Part shown: one piece after another, positions 45,290-55,677 of the stretch
Position numbering within the stretch: the first letter of the stretch is position 1
Layout: each line of letters starts with the position of its first letter
NCBI GenBank assembly: GCA_949317995.1
Contig: OX439043.1
Coordinates: 63,214,822-63,278,821 of the forward strand
Direction of reading: 5' to 3'
Source of the DNA: Acholoe squamosa
Lineage: Eukaryota; Annelida; Polychaeta; Phyllodocida; Polynoidae
DNA length: 64,000 nt
Notes under the pieces: model-generated
The model's input: the letters and a program-made list of their open reading frames with translations, nothing else
Told to the model about the DNA's origin: nothing
The model's database searches: none
Made by a program: the position numbers and the translations under genes

Positions 45290-45870
45290 TAGTTTTACTA
45301 ATACCCCAACTGGGTCTTTTAGTGATCTCTCCTAGATGGGTTCTTGGATCACTCCAATAACTGGGTCTTTTTCTGCTCTCTCCTAGATGGGTCATTTTAC
45401 CACTCTCTTACTGGGTCTTTTTGTGCTCACTCCTATAAATGGGCACTCCAATAACTGGGTCTTTTTGTGCTCTCTCCTAGATGGGTCCTTTTGTCACTCC
45501 CCTTCATGGGTCCTTTTGTGTCTGTCCCCCTTTCCTCCTAAATTGGGTCCTTTTGTAACCTTGCTTTACCAAAACGCAAAATATATTTCAAGTTAAAACA
45601 TGATATATAAATGACATAATTTAGCTACAGAGGAGCATTCCAAATGATTTTTCTGACCAATTTCCCTTCTCCACCTGCCCCATGAAAGGGCACCTAGGTG
45701 ACCAAAGGACCCAGTTATATTCAAGGTGACCAAAGGACCCACTTGGGTGACCAAAGGACCCGCCAGATGACCAAAGGACCCACTCAGGTGACCAAAGGAC
45801 CCACCAGGTGACCAAGGGACCCACATGGGTCCTTTGGTCACCTGAAAGTGGGTCCTTTGGTGATCCAAAG
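45290..45870. repeat. Right-hand GGGTCC(A/T)TTTGTGACC arrays in both orientations
   Basis: 45290-45560 carries GGGTCCTTTTGTGAC or GGGTCTTTTTGTGCTC words in plus orientation. 45690-45830 carries the inverse GGTGACCAAAGGACCC, then two plus-oriented words end the block. It mirrors the words of 39.4-41.0 kb across the element. Confidence 0.85.
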
Positions 45871-45874
45871 AGGG

Positions 45875-45887
45875 CTCTCTCTCTCTT

Positions 45888-45931
<44 letters not shown>

Positions 45932-45940
45932 CCCCTCTCC
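45875..45940. repeat. (CT)n microsatellite
   Basis: CT-rich run, the basis of spurious Arg-Glu frames on the minus strand. Confidence 0.9.
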
Positions 45941-46099
45941 CATTCACACACATACACATACACATACTCTGTCTTTTACCTACCTTATACTTCTTAATTC
46001 TTTCTGCTGTCTTCCAGCAACCTGCACATAGTAGAGACAAAGAAAAATGGCATGCCCACGTGACCTATGGCATCACCACATGACCAATATGGCGGTAAA

Positions 46100-46300
46100 T
46101 AGGAGTTTGACTTACCTAATGAGTCAAATTACCTTTGACTCAGCTTGTGGCTTAGTCAAAGGGCACTTGACTCTGCGTTGCAGGTGAGTCAATGGAGATA
46201 CAAGAGTCAATGACGGTTCGACTCTGAAATGAGTTAAGTCAAATGGATTAGTAACTGAGTCGAAGTCTGTTTGACTCATCCCTTTGAGTCATTATGACTA
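46100..46300. repeat. Right subterminal GACTC array
   Basis: About eleven GACTC/GAGTC words with TTTGACTCA/TGAGTCAAA context, the inverted counterpart of 38686-38850. Confidence 0.8.
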
Positions 46301-46317
46301 GCTTAATTTTCTGTGTG

Positions 46318-46654
46318 CACCGGATTTGCAGTTGATGATTAAATACCAGAATTAGGGAAAACTTTTGGTTGGGGGCTTCTGAATGATGTAATATGGTAGA
46401 TGGTAATGGGTGGTAATGTATGGTCATATAGGCCATGACAGTAAATTTATGTGTAATGAACGGCATACAGAGATATCAATAATTCCAGTGCATGGTGCCA
46501 CGACATAGTTGGTAATGGGGCTAGTAAGGTAGAGAAGGACCGATGGAGGGAGAAAGAGAAATCATTACTGTTGGAACTGAAAGGCAGCAAATGGTCAAAA
46601 TGCAAACTGGCAGAATAGGACACAGGATGATATTATGCAGACCAGGGTATTAGG
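46318..46654. other. No feature recognised
   Basis: Unique sequence between the large element and the 48 bp array. Confidence 0.4.
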
Positions 46655-47710
46655 CATAGGGGAGGTACATTACCAGCATTTGTGCTATGGCTAGCAGGGT
46701 AGGGTGAATGAGGTACAGTACCAGTCTCTGTTCAGTGGGTGGCAGGGTAGGGTGGGGGAGGTACAGCGCCAGTCTCTGTGCAGTCGGTGGCAGGGTATGA
46801 TGGGGGGCAGTACCAGCCTCTGTGCAGTGGGTGGCAGGGTAGGATGGATGAGGCACAGTACCAGTCTCTGTTCAGTGGGTGGCAGGGTAGGGTGGGGGAG
46901 GTACAGTGCCAGTCTCTGTGCAGTGGGTGGCAGGGTAAGAAGGGGGACACTACCAGTATCTGTGCAATGGGTGGCAGGGTAGGGTGGGGGACAGTACCAG
47001 CCTCAGTGCAGTGGGTGGCAGGGTATGATGGCTGCACAACCTCTGTGCAGTGGGTGGCAGATTAGGATGGGAAAGGTACAGTACCAGCTTTAGTGCAGTG
47101 GGTGGCAGGGTAGGATGGGGAAGGTACAGTACCAGCCTTAGTGCAGTGGGTGGCAGGGTAGGATAGGGAAGGTACAGTACCAGCCTTAGTGCAGTGTGTG
47201 GCAGGTTAGGATGGGAAAGGTACAGTACCAGCCTTAGTGCAGTGGGTGGCAGGTTAGGATGGGAAAGGTACAGTACCAGCCTTAGTGCAGTGGGTGGCAG
47301 GGTAGGATGGGGAAGGTACAGTACAAGCCTTAGTGCAGTGGGTGGCAGGTTAGGATTGGGAAGGTACAGTACCAGCCTTAGTGCAGTGTGTGGCAGGTTA
47401 GGATGGGGAAGGTACAGTACCAGCCTTATTGCAGTGGGTGGCAGGTTAGGATGGGGAAGGTACAGTACCAGCCTTAGTGCAGTGGCCGACAGGTTAGGAT
47501 GGGAAAGGTACAGTACCAGCCTTAGTGCAGTGGCCGGCAGGTTAGGATGGGAAAGGTACAGTACCAGCCTTAGTGCAGTGGGTGGCAGCATAGGATGGGG
47601 AAGGTACAGTACCAGCCTTAGTGCAGTAGGTGGCAGGTTAGGATGGGAAAGGTACAGTACCAGCCTTAGTGCAGTGGATGGCAGGTTAGGATGGGGAAGG
47701 TACAGACCTG
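46655..47710. repeat. 48 bp minisatellite (about 22 units)
   Basis: The unit contains GTGGCAGGTTAGGATGGG, AAGGTACAGTACCAGCC and TTAGTGCAGTG. The period of 48 is a multiple of three, so a minus frame of 273 codons with a 16-residue repeat stays open by arithmetic. Units include the palindrome GGTACAGTACC. Confidence 0.95.
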
Positions 47711-48169
47711 GGGATATAGTTTGCAGACAGGGGGCTAGCGAAGGGTGGCAGTGCATGTATTGAGAAAACATTCTTGGTGAAGAAATTGGCTGCAGGGTGC
47801 ATCAGGGTTAGGGGACCAGTGAAGATTGGCAGAATAGTCTATTAGAGAAGGCATCCTTGTTAGAGTGGACGACAGGGCAAGGTACAAAGGGGTTAGGTGA
47901 CAAGGGACTGAGGCAGTGTAGGGAAGTCATCATCAGAGGATTGGGTGGGAGCGCATAACGCTGAGGGGTTAGGTGATCGCTGAGGGGTGACAATAGGGAG
48001 AGGGCATCCTTTTGAAGTGGGTGGCAGGATACATAAGTGCGTGGGGTTTGGAGAGGCACTGAGGGTTGGTAGTGTATAGAAAAGGCATCCTTTGTGGAAT
48101 GGGTGGCAGGGCAGGGTAAAGGGGGGTGAGGGACCAGTGAGGGGTGGCAGTGGGCTCGTTATCAGATAT
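47711..48169. repeat. Degenerate outer part of the 48 bp array
   Basis: GTGGCAGGGT and GGGTTAGG(T/G)GACC words recur at irregular spacing of about 50-130 bp. This looks like an older, diverged margin of the array. Confidence 0.5.
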
Positions 48170-48780
48170 TATATTAGCGTGGCGCGTGAAAATGTACACC
48201 GGGAAAATCACGCCCGGTGCGCTCGGCAGCCGACCCTGTTAAATCAGGCAGGCCGATTGGCGGCCGTCTCCGGGGGATCCAAGACTCATAAAATCATAGC
48301 AAATTGCGCGCGCACATTTCTGCGACCGGTGCGTCGCGCTCAGAGAGGAGGGGGAGACGCTAGGGGACCTGTGGGCCGGTTTGCTCGACGATTGAGTTAC
48401 CCCCGCGCCGCGTCCCTCGACGATCGGCCATCGTCGGCGGCGGCCGGTTTCGGCTGCATGGCGCGTGCGCAATGAATCAAATCTCACATCCGATTCGCGG
48501 CGAATTATTGGAAAATTGAAACCTGGCGGGTGGTGGGCGGTGCTGCCGTTTGTTTTGGGACGTCCCGGTAGACGTCGCTGGTCACGGCTGCCGCTACGAC
48601 TTCCGGTGAAGCTTTGATCGGCGGCGTCTGCTTCCTTCTGATCCTGTTTCCGGTAGGAGACGGACCCCCACAGAGGGCGTGACCGCGCCTGCGCATAGAG
48701 CACCTAATGGAGGCCGGGAAAATGATGGGATTTGGGGGTTAGAGTCGTCTTTTGTGATAGAGGTGGTCAGGGAGGTAAGT
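48170..48780 (+). promoter_or_regulatory. CpG island with NRF1 and ETS sites; possible first non-coding exon
   Basis: NRF1-type GCGCGTGCGC (48461-48470) and GCGCCTGCGC (48685-48694), ETS-type ACTTCCGGT (48599-48607) and a second TTCCGG near 48648 sit in CpG-rich DNA. Inverted CCAAT (GATTGGCGG) lies near 48253. Downstream on the plus strand GGAG/GTAAGT (donor GT at 48775) would end a short exon whose only ATG frame closes after six codons, so it would be a 5' UTR exon. Long frames on both strands here reflect high GC. Confidence 0.4.
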
Positions 48781-49114
48781 GACATTGGACAGTGGCAGGT
48801 AGGCCATGTCTCCGCTCATGAACGGCGCACTCTCACTAACCACACAGAAGACTGATGTATCCCGCTGTGACGTGTTTCTCGGCATCCTCCAAACCCTGAG
48901 TGGCCGAATACTATACCTTTTAATTAGGTAATTGGCTCTCCTAGAGAGACCAATTGTGTATTCATTTGGACTCATTGTATACCCCAGAATGGACACCCTT
49001 TCGGCAGACCCTCGCCAGCACTTCACTGGTGCATCATGACGACCATGGAGATGGTGGCATAATGCATCAGCGGCCCTTAAAGAGTTAAGATTTACCGGGT
49101 ATTCAAAACGTGTA
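48739..49114 (-). CDS. Open frame with protein-like composition (unrecognised)
   Basis: A minus-strand frame is open for about 137 codons up to TAA 48739-48741. An acceptor-like TTTTTATAG precedes 49114. Translation includes RAADALCHHLHGRHDAPV and SVFCVVSESAPFMSGD, with mixed composition and no low-complexity bias. If real it would be a terminal exon. It overlaps the opposite-strand donor at 48775, so at most one of the two readings is right. A chance open frame of this length is not rare in 64 kb. Confidence 0.2.
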
Positions 49115-49484
49115 CTATAAAAATGTCTTCCTTTTGTTTGCCTATATATTCATCTTTAGATTTGTGTCTGTGCCCTTTTTATATTCGTCCTCTTCTCGGT
49201 CCAATGTGAATCCTCTATGTTCTCTGATCCTGAACTTTGAAAACGCTGCTGAATTTACTTAGGTGAAAATGGCATTTTCCTTATCCATTACCCTGAGTGG
49301 CCTTTCTGCCTGCCAAGAAGACAAGGCAACTGACTTATCTGTCTCTCTACGGCTGGTATGAAGCTGATTGACTTCAGCCACCACTCTGTCCTCCCATCAC
49401 AACAACCTGCCATACAACATGTAACCCACCCCTTAACCCTTTAGATCCTCATTGCTATTCTATTTGTCGCAGTGCTGGCGAGAC
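49115..49484. other. No feature recognised
   Basis: AT-rich unique sequence up to the hAT-like MITE. Confidence 0.4.
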
Positions 49485-49637
49485 CAGTGGCGGATTAAGA
49501 GGGGGGCGGGTACATTTTGCCAGTACTTAAGAGTTTAAGTACATATTTTCAACCCCAAAATTGGCTAAATATCAGGGGCTGCGCCCCCTCCTTTTGGGCC
49601 GCGCCCCCTCCTTCTCAAAACCTTTGATCCGCCACTG
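49485..49637. mobile_element. hAT-like MITE (153 bp)
   Basis: The left end CAGTGGCGGATTAAGAGGGG and right end TTTGATCCGCCACTG are inverted repeats of the CAGTGGCGGATC type common in hAT-derived MITEs. GCGCCCCCTCC words fill the right half. Flanking GCGAGACC and GCGAGAAG agree at six of eight positions, fitting an old 8 bp target-site duplication. Confidence 0.75.
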
Positions 49638-49859
49638 CGAGAAGACCATGAGAGTTTAACAATCCCATAGAATTTACATGACTTATGAAGGCGAGTAACT
49701 CACCAGTACCGCATCCAAGAATCGCAGAGGAAAAGGCCATAAACCACTGTTTAGCACTATGCGGTCCCAAAATGGTTACTCCTTCCCCCTCTGCCCTCTG
49801 GCCGTAAATCTCGCCCCTTTTATGTCAATTCACCTCGAAATTCGCACCAATTGTCGGCC

Positions 49860-50040
49860 ATCTCCTCCCATCATCCATTTTGTCGGAAGTAGATTGTTCT
49901 GTGGTCAGAGGTCAAGGTCGAGGGCAATCCGTTTCCGGTTCTTTGTGAGTGTTCAGAAACAGCAATCAGACAAGAACAGGGAGAGGGAGGTGTGTGGGGT
50001 AGCAGCCTGTGGCCCTAGATCTGACGGCTGGAGGTAGGTG
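49860..50040 (+). promoter_or_regulatory. YY1/ETS promoter-like patch with donor sites
   Basis: CCATTTTG and CGGAAGT (49884-49890) are followed by GTTTCCGGTTCTTT, and then by potential donors GTGAGT (about 49946) and GTAGGT (about 50033). An open frame with ATG at 49759 runs through the patch. The arrangement resembles a small TATA-less promoter, but no downstream exon was found before the minisatellite. Confidence 0.25.
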
Positions 50041-50110
50041 TGTAGGAGAAGGGGCTGATATGGCTGATAGGTGTAGCCCTAGCACTGTTGGCAGGGTGTG
50101 GTGTATGACG

Positions 50111-50256
50111 CTGTTATAATAAGCTAATAGATGATGCATATCGGGGCCCTAGGGCTGTATATGCTGTATATACCTGAGCCGCGGAGCGGCGAGGGTATAT
50201 ACAGCATATACAGCCCGTGGGGCCCCGATATGCATCACCTAATAGGTTTATACCAC
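50111..50256. repeat. Long hairpin with CCGC-GGA-GCGG loop
   Basis: Arms pair from TTATAATAAG (50115) to AATAGGTTTATACCAC (50256), through GATGCATATCGGGG and GCTGTATATGCTGTATATAC and their complements. The loop is GGA at 50183-50185. Its right border is the left end of the TTATACCAC element at 50248. Confidence 0.9.
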
Positions 50257-51154
50257 CATTTCCTCCATTTTGTATCAATTTCTTACCTGAAATCCAAAGA
50301 ATATAGCCAGGAGAAGACATTTTGTAAGTGCAAGCGACACCGCCCGTGTCCGCTCTGCGCGAAGCCATTGTTTTGGTTCCTTGCCAGGAGAGGTACCGCT
50401 GTGTATACAGTCACTTTTCGTATCGAATCCAACCATGACAAGTGTTCAAATTAAAACATACATATCCTTAGACATTCTAGATGAGTACTCCATGCTTGAT
50501 ATGTCCAATATATTCAAAATAAATAAGAATCCATTGATTTTCCCAACGTACGCGTGTCGCGGTCCGGCCATTCCCACCCGCCTCCTTGTTCGGCGAAAGT
50601 GTGTCAGTGGCCCGGATGTAGATATAGGTCAACTGCTCGTCGTACAAGAAAGACGCCGAAACAATGGCTTCGCGCAGAGCGGCCACGGGAAAATCAATGG
50701 ATTCTTATTTATATCGAAGAAAATGGAGACAATTAGCACGCATTCCTCGTCTATGGATCGAAAACTTCTTGGGATTTCGATATTATAACATGAAAAGGTT
50801 GGAATGAAGACGAAATCTGACTGCAAACTTAGCACTAGGACCTCAGGTTAGAACTTATTTATTTTCGCATTGTGTTTCATCACCGTTCAGTGTGGCGCTA
50901 TGGCTAAGGCCTTCGCCTACCACCACTGCGGCCGGGGTTCGATCCTCATACGAGTTGGGACGATTTTTCACATTGAAACAATGGCGAGGCTAAATTTCTA
51001 TGTCCGCCAGCGTCTCCAAAAATATTCTAAGTCCAACTTGACACCGAAAAAGTATATACCAAAAATTTCAAAAATGCACATGGGTGGTATATGCAGAATA
51101 ATGCACGGCTAAACTGCATATAAACCCACCGGAAGTGCCGAAATCGTGGTATAA
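50248..51154 (+). mobile_element. TTATACCAC-type element C with internal Pol III head
   Basis: TTATACCACCATTT (50248-50261) is inverted at the right as AAATCGTGGTATAA (51141-51154). Inside, an A box TGGCGCTATGG (50892-50902) and a B box GGTTCGATCCT (50936-50946) form a tRNA-like head. It is the longest of the three copies (907 bp) and shares only the ends and GTGCCGAAAT-type tail with A and B. It sits inside the 47 bp minisatellite. The frames in the 50381-50788 part are not recognised. Confidence 0.6.
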
Positions 51155-52291
51155 GTAGCCCTAGTTCTGATGGCTGGAGGGGCGAGTGTAGGAGAGAAGG
51201 CTGTACTAGTTCTCGAGGGCTTTACTATTTGAGGCTATTATGTGTAGCCCTAGTTCTGATGGCTAGAGGGCGGGGGTTAATATAGGCGGCTGCCATGTGT
51301 ATCCCTAGCTCTGATGGTAGAGGGTAGTATAGGAGGCTGATATGTACAGCCCTAGCTCTGATGGTAGAGGGTAGTATAGGAGGCTGATATGTACAGCACT
51401 AGCTCTGATGGTAGAGGGTAGTATAGGAGGCTGATATGTACAGCACTATAGCTCTGATGGTAGAGGGTAGTAAAGGAGGCTGATATGTACAGCCCTAGCT
51501 CTGATGGTAGAGGGTAGTAAAGGAGGCTGATATGTACAGCCCTAGCTCTGGTGGTAGAGGGTAGTAAAGGAGGCTGATATGTACAGCCCTAGCTCTGATG
51601 GTAGAGGGTAGTAAAGGAGGCTGATATGTACAGCCCTAGCTCTGATGATAGAGGGTAGTAAAGGAGGCTGATATGTACAGCCCTAGCTCTGATGGTAGAG
51701 GGTAGTAAAGGAGGCTGATATGTACAGCCCTAGCTCTGATGGTAGAGGGTAGTAAATGAGGCTGATATGCATGTACAGCCCTAGCTCTGATGGTAGAGGG
51801 TAGTATAGGAGGCTGATATGTACAGCCCTAGCTCTGATGGTAGAGGGTAGTAAAGGAGGCTGATATGTACAGCCCTAGCTCTGATGATAGAGGGTAGTAA
51901 AGGAGGCTGATATGTACAGCCCTAGCTCTGATGGTAGAGGGTAGTAAAGGAGGCTGATATGTACAGCCCTAGCTCTGATGGTAGAGGGTAGTAAATGAGG
52001 CTGATATGCATGTACAGCCCTAGCTCTGATGGTAGAGGGTAGTATAGGAGGCTGATATGTACAGCCCTAGCTCTGATGGTAGAGGGTAGTAAAGGAGGCT
52101 GATATGTACAGCCCTAGCTCTGATGGTAGAGGGTAGTATAGGAGGCTGATATGTACAGCCCTAGCTCTGATGGTAGAGGGTAGTATAGGAGGCTGATATT
52201 TACAGCCCTAGCTCTGATGGTAGAGGGTAGTATAGGAGGCTGATATGTACAGCCCTAGCTTTGATGGTAGAGGGTAGTATAGGAGGCTGAG

Positions 52292-52761
52292 GCAGCCGGT
52301 TCTAGGAGATTTGCCCCCTGGAAATGTTCCACCCGGAATTCTCCCCCGGGATTTACCCCCTGGAAATTCCCCCCATCACTTCTATGTAATACAGATAAAG
52401 TCAGAAATGGCTGCATTTCAATTTGATTGTGGAATAAAGATTTTAACCCTATCCCTATCCCTAACCCTATCCCTAACCCTTACCCTATCACTAACCCTAA
52501 CCATATCCCTATCCCTAACCCTAACCCTAACCATATCCCTAACCCTAGCCCTAACCCGGGCTCTAATCTGATCCCTGACCATATCCCTAACCCTAGCCCC
52601 ATCATTAACCCCATCCCTCATCCTTATTAAACCCTATTCCTTCACAAACTTGGGGGGGGGGGTAATTTCCTGGGGGGAAATTTCCTAGGGGGGGGGTTTC
52701 CGGGTGGGAGAATTCGGGGGGAGGGAAATTTCCAGGGGGGTAATTTCCTTGAACCGTGCAC
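52292..52761. mobile_element. GGAAATTNCCCCC inverted-repeat element with telomere-like core
   Basis: The left arm (52292-52375) reads GCCGGTTCTAGGAGATT followed by CCCCCTGGAAAT, GGAATTCTCCC and CCCCTGGAAATTCCCC. The right arm (52650-52761) is its inverse, ending GGAAATTTCC..AATTTCCTTGAACCG. Between them lies a CCCTAA array. The flanks are 47 bp minisatellite units on both sides, so the whole 470 bp block is an insertion. Confidence 0.7.
52444..52625. repeat. Degenerate (CCCTAA)n interstitial telomere-like array
   Basis: CCCTAA/CCCTAT/CCATAT hexamers, about 30 units, with decay toward the right. The TTAGGG-type telomere repeat is general in animals. Its location inside an inverted-repeat element argues for capture by a mobile element rather than an old chromosome end. 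Confidence 0.9.
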
Positions 52762-52880
52762 CCTAGCTCTGATGACAGGGACTGGTGTAGGACACTAGTT
52801 CTGATGGCTGGAGGGCGGGAGTTAGTATAGGAGGCTGTTGTACATGCATGTATAATTATGTGGTCCTGGTTGGCTCTGAT

Positions 52881-54275
52881 GGCAAGCATAAGGATAAAAC
52901 ATGTCTCTAAAGATTTCTGGTCATTTTGGACGATTTGAATCAGGGTAGACTGGTTTTATCGGTGGTCGACCTAGAATAAATTTTAGACCTGTAGGGGGAG
53001 CTAGTATCAGAAACATGTCAGCATCGTCCACACCCTGTAGCAGAGGTTGTTGTTATGGAGCAGTATTAGGAGGTTGACCAGGGTATGACAAATGGTCCAT
53101 CCGGGATCTGTGGGGATGAGACATGGTGGACTGATCAGTTCCATCATTACAACTGCCGCACTAACCAACTTGTCCAATTATCGCCCTAATCACTGCTCTA
53201 CCACCGCCAGATGTGAATAACATGGATATGACCTTGGTGGTTTGGTGTTTTTCTTTTCAATTCCAAACAAATCGCTGAAAAGAGATACCGAGTATCTGGC
53301 AAACCCCAAAATGAGATTAAGGTTAAGTTAAAGTTTGATGATTGAAACTGACAGAGGGCTTCGTTGTTCCTTTGTCTCAAACTTCTTCGGTTATGATTAG
53401 GGTAAAACGATGTGTTTCAGGATACATAGATTGAAAGTCTAGAGTGAGTATTTCTGATTTTTCGACTGTCTGGAGTGAGTATTTCTGATTGTTTACATTT
53501 ACTTTTTCACTAAGGCCTTATTTTAGGCAAAATATAACTCCAGAAATGCGTCCATGATTCGCAACCCATGGCGGCAAAGTGTCACAGATGAATGTATACG
53601 TAGATCAACTCGCACCCCCAGCTTTCTTCAAATTTCTTTTTTTTTCAATTTTAAAAAAAAAGTTGCCCTATTCATGTATGACCGATGTCATAGTACTATC
53701 TTTCTTAGATTCATGTTTTAACATCTCAAGTCTTGAAAATTGACCATAGGAGAAGAATCCTTTTATGCTATGATACGGTGACCCTTCACGGTTATGACAA
53801 TGGACATATCGGAAGTGAAGTTTAAGACTGCTATTAAAAAAATCTGAATTGGAACAAACGTTTATAAATTTTACATGCACCTTATGATGACTCCATTTCA
53901 TGACCTGTCTCTAACCATTAAAACCACAGAGTGCTTTTTCACTTATGGTATTCAGCGACAATTAATTCGCCCATAGATCATGGGATACGTTGTGTAATGG
54001 AGGCGTTTTTTTTTCTTTGACACACCCTAAAAAGATTCGAGCTGTGCCTGTAGCCCGTGTGATTAGGCCCCTTGTGTAACATTAACCCACTTTTGATGTA
54101 CTGAGAAACTATGCCTTAGCTTCAAATTGAATCATGAATGCATTTTGATCCTCCTCTATATGATGAATAGGAATATGGTCTTCAGTGCATGTGATAGGCG
54201 AAAGGTGGTATTGTCGAAGTCTGTGTCATCCCATGGTGCTCATAACATTAACAATCTAAACGTACAAATATATAG
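52881..54275. other. No gene recognised
   Basis: AT-rich sequence with a short duplicated word (GGAGTGAGTATTTCTGATT, about 53440 and 53470). Confidence 0.4.
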
Positions 54276-54422
54276 CAGCGATGGATCCAGGGACCCCCCC
54301 CCCAGACACTACACCGTGAAAATGGGCATTGACTCATAACCATAGGGAATGTGGCCCTATACCTTGACTGTGCCCCCCGTAGACACCCCCCCCCCCGGCT
54401 ACCCTTTCTGGATCCGCCCCTG
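54276..54422. mobile_element. hAT-like MITE (147 bp)
   Basis: CAGCGATGGATCCAGGGACC at the left and CTTTCTGGATCCGCCCCTG at the right are diverged CAGTGGCGGATCCAGG-type inverted ends, with C-rich subterminal runs. No clear target-site duplication. Confidence 0.7.
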
Positions 54423-55563
54423 TGTAGGTAGATTACCAATTGATATACGCATTCTCTTCATGCATGTACTGATTATTTTCTTTGTTCAAGTAAATTCATA
54501 AATTCCTCAGTCTCTTACACAGGACCTGCTAGAACTCTATACCCTTAATACTATACCATGGCAGTAAACGCCCACCTTAACCTTCCTTCAGAGCCTCCAG
54601 TCCCCATCCCACCCAGTATGCCGCACGCTGATCACGCAGCCTGCTCTCAACAGACGGTCGATCAAAGATCATTCCGTCACAACGACCACTGAGGGTGATT
54701 GGATCCCCCTGCCCCCTCCTCCTGCTCCACCCCCTTCCTCCAGACCCTGGGTGGTCCCCTGGTCCTGCCAACAATTAACAGGACCTACCCCCCTGGCACC
54801 CTGGATGAGGTATGGTTAGCATGACGTGACTTGGCCACTAGATAAGTTTTTACTCTCTACAGTTGGTGAAAGTGTTCACTTGTGAACATACATACCAATT
54901 AGCTGTGGGAATGTTCTCTATACTTTGAATCTGTTTTATGTCTATTCCACTGAATAATTCAGATAACAATGCTGACACAGAATAGCATAACGATAAATAT
55001 CATGTAAGCTAATTCCGGCATATCAATCTAGATATTGAAAGCATCATGTTCATTCAATCCTTTGTGGCATGTTTTTTTTATCATTGGGGTAGTCGGGTAC
55101 TCACATTGTGCATCTACGCGGTGATATAACTAGTATGGATAGGACTCTATGTGTGAGTGCTTTCCATCGAATTCTGGGGGCCTAAGTATTGACCTATACC
55201 TTATTGCGGTAGCTATATACATATATCATTGGAAAGAGTAATGCCTGTAAACGTGTAATCGAGAAAACCTTTAACTGAAAGCCAGAAACAACCCTATACT
55301 CTCTTTACCTACACACAATTATTTCATCTTGATAGCTATATGAGTATACCCTTACAAATAATGTTAATATTTTCCCTGCCAGTCAGCCTCTTCCCACGTA
55401 CCATACCCTCCTATGGAGCCAAAGATGAACCCTTCCCATCATATGCAGCCTTCCCGTCCCCTCCCCCACGGGTTGGCAGAACGGTAGTTGGTTCCGCTAA
55501 GTCAAGCATGAAACAATTTTACTTATCTGCCTTCCTTCCCGCTCATTTAACGTGACATGAAAT
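54423..55563. other. No gene recognised
   Basis: AT-rich sequence, with a GC-richer patch at 54590-54780 lacking a recognisable frame. Confidence 0.4.
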
Positions 55564-55677
55564 TTACATCTGCCCCATAATATCGTTCATCTTGGGGCGG
55601 CCCACTGCCTCTCGGATCAGCGCTCGAACCCAAACAAACTTCTCTAAACTAATTGCTCTCCAGGGGTGGGCCTCCAT
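55564..55677 (-). CDS. Small ORF of 37 codons or conserved non-coding block
   Basis: A minus-strand ATG at 55677 opens MEAHPWRAISLEKFVWV and continues to TAA 55564-55566, with balanced codon composition. The surrounding 55.56-56.5 kb resembles regulatory DNA (TGATTAATCA near 56013, GATTAATC near 56173), so this could also be non-coding. No splice signals decide it. Confidence 0.15.
   Translation of the reverse strand: MEAHPWRAISLEKFVWVRALIREAVGRPKMNDIMGQM

Larger units (their letters stand above)
38666..46317. mobile_element. Candidate 7.65 kb non-autonomous inverted-repeat element
   Basis: The left end CACACTGAGAAAACTAGGCT (38666) is matched in inverse orientation at the right end, which read on the minus strand from 46317 gives CACACAGAAAATTAAGCTAG. 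Both ends continue into arrays of TTTGACTCA/TGAGTCAAA (38686-38850 and 46100-46300). The interior has no transposase-like frame. Instead it holds three layers of recurring words: GGGTCCTTTTGTGACC and its inverse, a 21/42 bp minisatellite, and ATGCCCTNAGGGCAT palindromes. The ends are imperfect and no clear target-site duplication was found, so a single-element interpretation is an inference. Confidence 0.55.
49995..52880. repeat. 47 bp minisatellite, interrupted by two mobile elements
   Basis: The unit contains AGCTCTGATGGTAGAGGGTA, GTAAAGGAGGCTG and ATATGTACAGCCCT. The core is 51160-52290, with diverged units before 50100 and after 52762. A variant pattern (GATGATAGA followed by AAATGAGG..GCATGTACAG) repeats 239 bp apart (51754 and 51993), showing a five-unit higher-order duplication. 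Elements at 50111-51154 and 52292-52761 lie inside the array. Confidence 0.93.

Noticed and set aside
46950-47771. 273-codon minus frame with a 16-residue repeat
   Set aside because: The 48 bp period is a multiple of three, so the frame is kept open by the minisatellite; there is no start context or domain.
52444-52625. Ancient telomere or chromosome fusion point
   Set aside because: The CCCTAA array is enclosed by inverted arms and flanked by the same minisatellite on both sides, so an insertion explains it better.
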